Part shown: piece by piece, positions 5,823-6,176 of the stretch
Numbering within the stretch: the first letter of the stretch is position 1
Layout of the letters: the number at the start of each line of letters is the position of its first letter
Assembly (NCBI GenBank): GCA_023451855.1
Contig: JAEXXY010000095.1
Location: 1 to 6,176 of the forward strand
DNA from: Actinomycetes bacterium
GTDB lineage: Bacteria; Actinomycetota; Actinomycetes; Actinomycetales; Dermatophilaceae
Direction: 5' to 3'
Length of the DNA: 6,176 nt
The notes under the pieces: generated by a model
Seen by the model: the letters and a program-made list of their open reading frames with translations, nothing else
The model's database searches: none
Told to the model about the DNA's origin: nothing
Translations under genes and position numbers: made by a program

Positions 5823-6176
5823 TCAGGGGAGCAGGACGACCCGTCCGGTCGTCGTGACCCAGCCGTCGACCGGCTGGTCGTGCGCGTCGCGCGGCAGGTC
5901 GGCCTCGCTCGCCTCGCCCTCGTGCAGCAGCGTCACGACGAGGGCGCCCGGTGCGCGGTGGAGCAGGGCGCGGTCGTAGCAGCCGCCGCCCTGTCCGAGG
6001 CGGGTGCCGTGGCGGTCGACGGACAGACCTGGCGTCACGACGACGTCGCACGTGGCGAGGGCGTCCTCACCGAGCCACGCCGCGCGCTCGGCGTCGGTGG
6101 GCTCGCGCCGCAGCGGGCGCACGACCGACGCGTCGGCCCGCGCCCCGCGGACCGCTCGGCGCCACTGCAGTGCGTA
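5823..6176 (-). CDS. 5-formyltetrahydrofolate cyclo-ligase, C-terminal part
   Basis: The frame is open from the right edge to the TGA at 5825-5823, giving 117 visible residues of a protein whose start lies outside. The segment VVVTPGLSVDRHGTRLGQGG followed by GCYDRALL is the nucleotide/folate-binding signature of the family (usual form: PGLAFD-x-x-G-x-RLG-x-GGG-YDR). The end, DAHDQPVDGWVTTTG, matches the conserved C-terminal Asp-containing strand. The enzyme uses ATP to convert 5-formyl-THF to 5,10-methenyl-THF in cytosolic one-carbon metabolism. A Cys occupies the GCYDR position where Ser, Tyr or Gly is more common. A GTG at 6122 could be mistaken for a start but would remove part of the substrate domain, and the upstream residues (LQWRRAVRG) stay in frame. 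It converges on the acylase gene. Confidence 0.9.
   Translation of the reverse strand, partial: YALQWRRAVRGARADASVVRPLRREPTDAERAAWLGEDALATCDVVVTPGLSVDRHGTRLGQGGGCYDRALLHRAPGALVVTLLHEGEASEADLPRDAHDQPVDGWVTTTGRVVLLP

Noticed and set aside
5794..6051. 85-codon minus-strand frame inside the cyclo-ligase region
   Set aside because: It is out of frame with the conserved cyclo-ligase signature and is almost entirely Arg, Pro, Gly and Ala.
1..6176. tRNA or rRNA genes, CRISPR arrays, insertion sequences, attachment sites
   Set aside because: I saw no cloverleaf-like segment, no regularly spaced direct repeats, no transposase or integrase motif and no terminal repeats flanking any gene.

Overview
The window is very GC-rich, with G or C in most third codon positions. 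Two of its genes appear to start directly on the first transcribed base, behind a TAGGCT -10 element. Together with the protein types, this points to a high-GC actinobacterium. A member of Micrococcales/Intrasporangiaceae is my best guess, from gene content and style only, with no database comparison.

Layout, left to right. Bases 1-111 (minus) hold the start of an unrecognised reading frame that runs off the left edge; its ATG overlaps the stop of the next gene as TGATG. Bases 111-1061 (minus) encode an S-methyl-5'-thioadenosine phosphorylase family enzyme with an unusual Ser/Thr-rich N-terminal extension. Bases 1135-1527 (minus) encode a small FmdB-type zinc-ribbon protein whose second half is almost pure serine, including 17 serines in a row. 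Bases 1573-3060 (minus) encode a CPA1-type potassium/proton antiporter with a C-terminal TrkA_C domain. Bases 3199-5778 (plus) encode a membrane-anchored penicillin-acylase-family Ntn hydrolase. Bases 5823-6176 (minus) hold the C-terminal part of 5-formyltetrahydrofolate cyclo-ligase, whose start lies beyond the right edge.

The minus-strand genes for the cyclo-ligase, FmdB and MTA phosphorylase are ordinary chromosomal functions in one-carbon metabolism and methionine salvage. The antiporter is a cation-homeostasis gene. The acylase is read against them, divergent from the antiporter and convergent with the cyclo-ligase. Only the unknown left-edge frame is tightly coupled to its neighbour. 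The MTA phosphorylase and the acylase each seem to have their own leaderless promoter, and fmdB has a candidate promoter plus a Shine-Dalgarno site.

I see no RNA gene, mobile element, CRISPR array or phage gene. The signals least explained by the genes are a perfect 10-bp inverted repeat in the antiporter/acylase divergent promoter region, a TGACC-N8-GGTCA inverted repeat upstream of the MTA phosphorylase promoter, and the 9-bp-periodic serine-codon tract in fmdB. I did not find a convincing new multi-gene system here.
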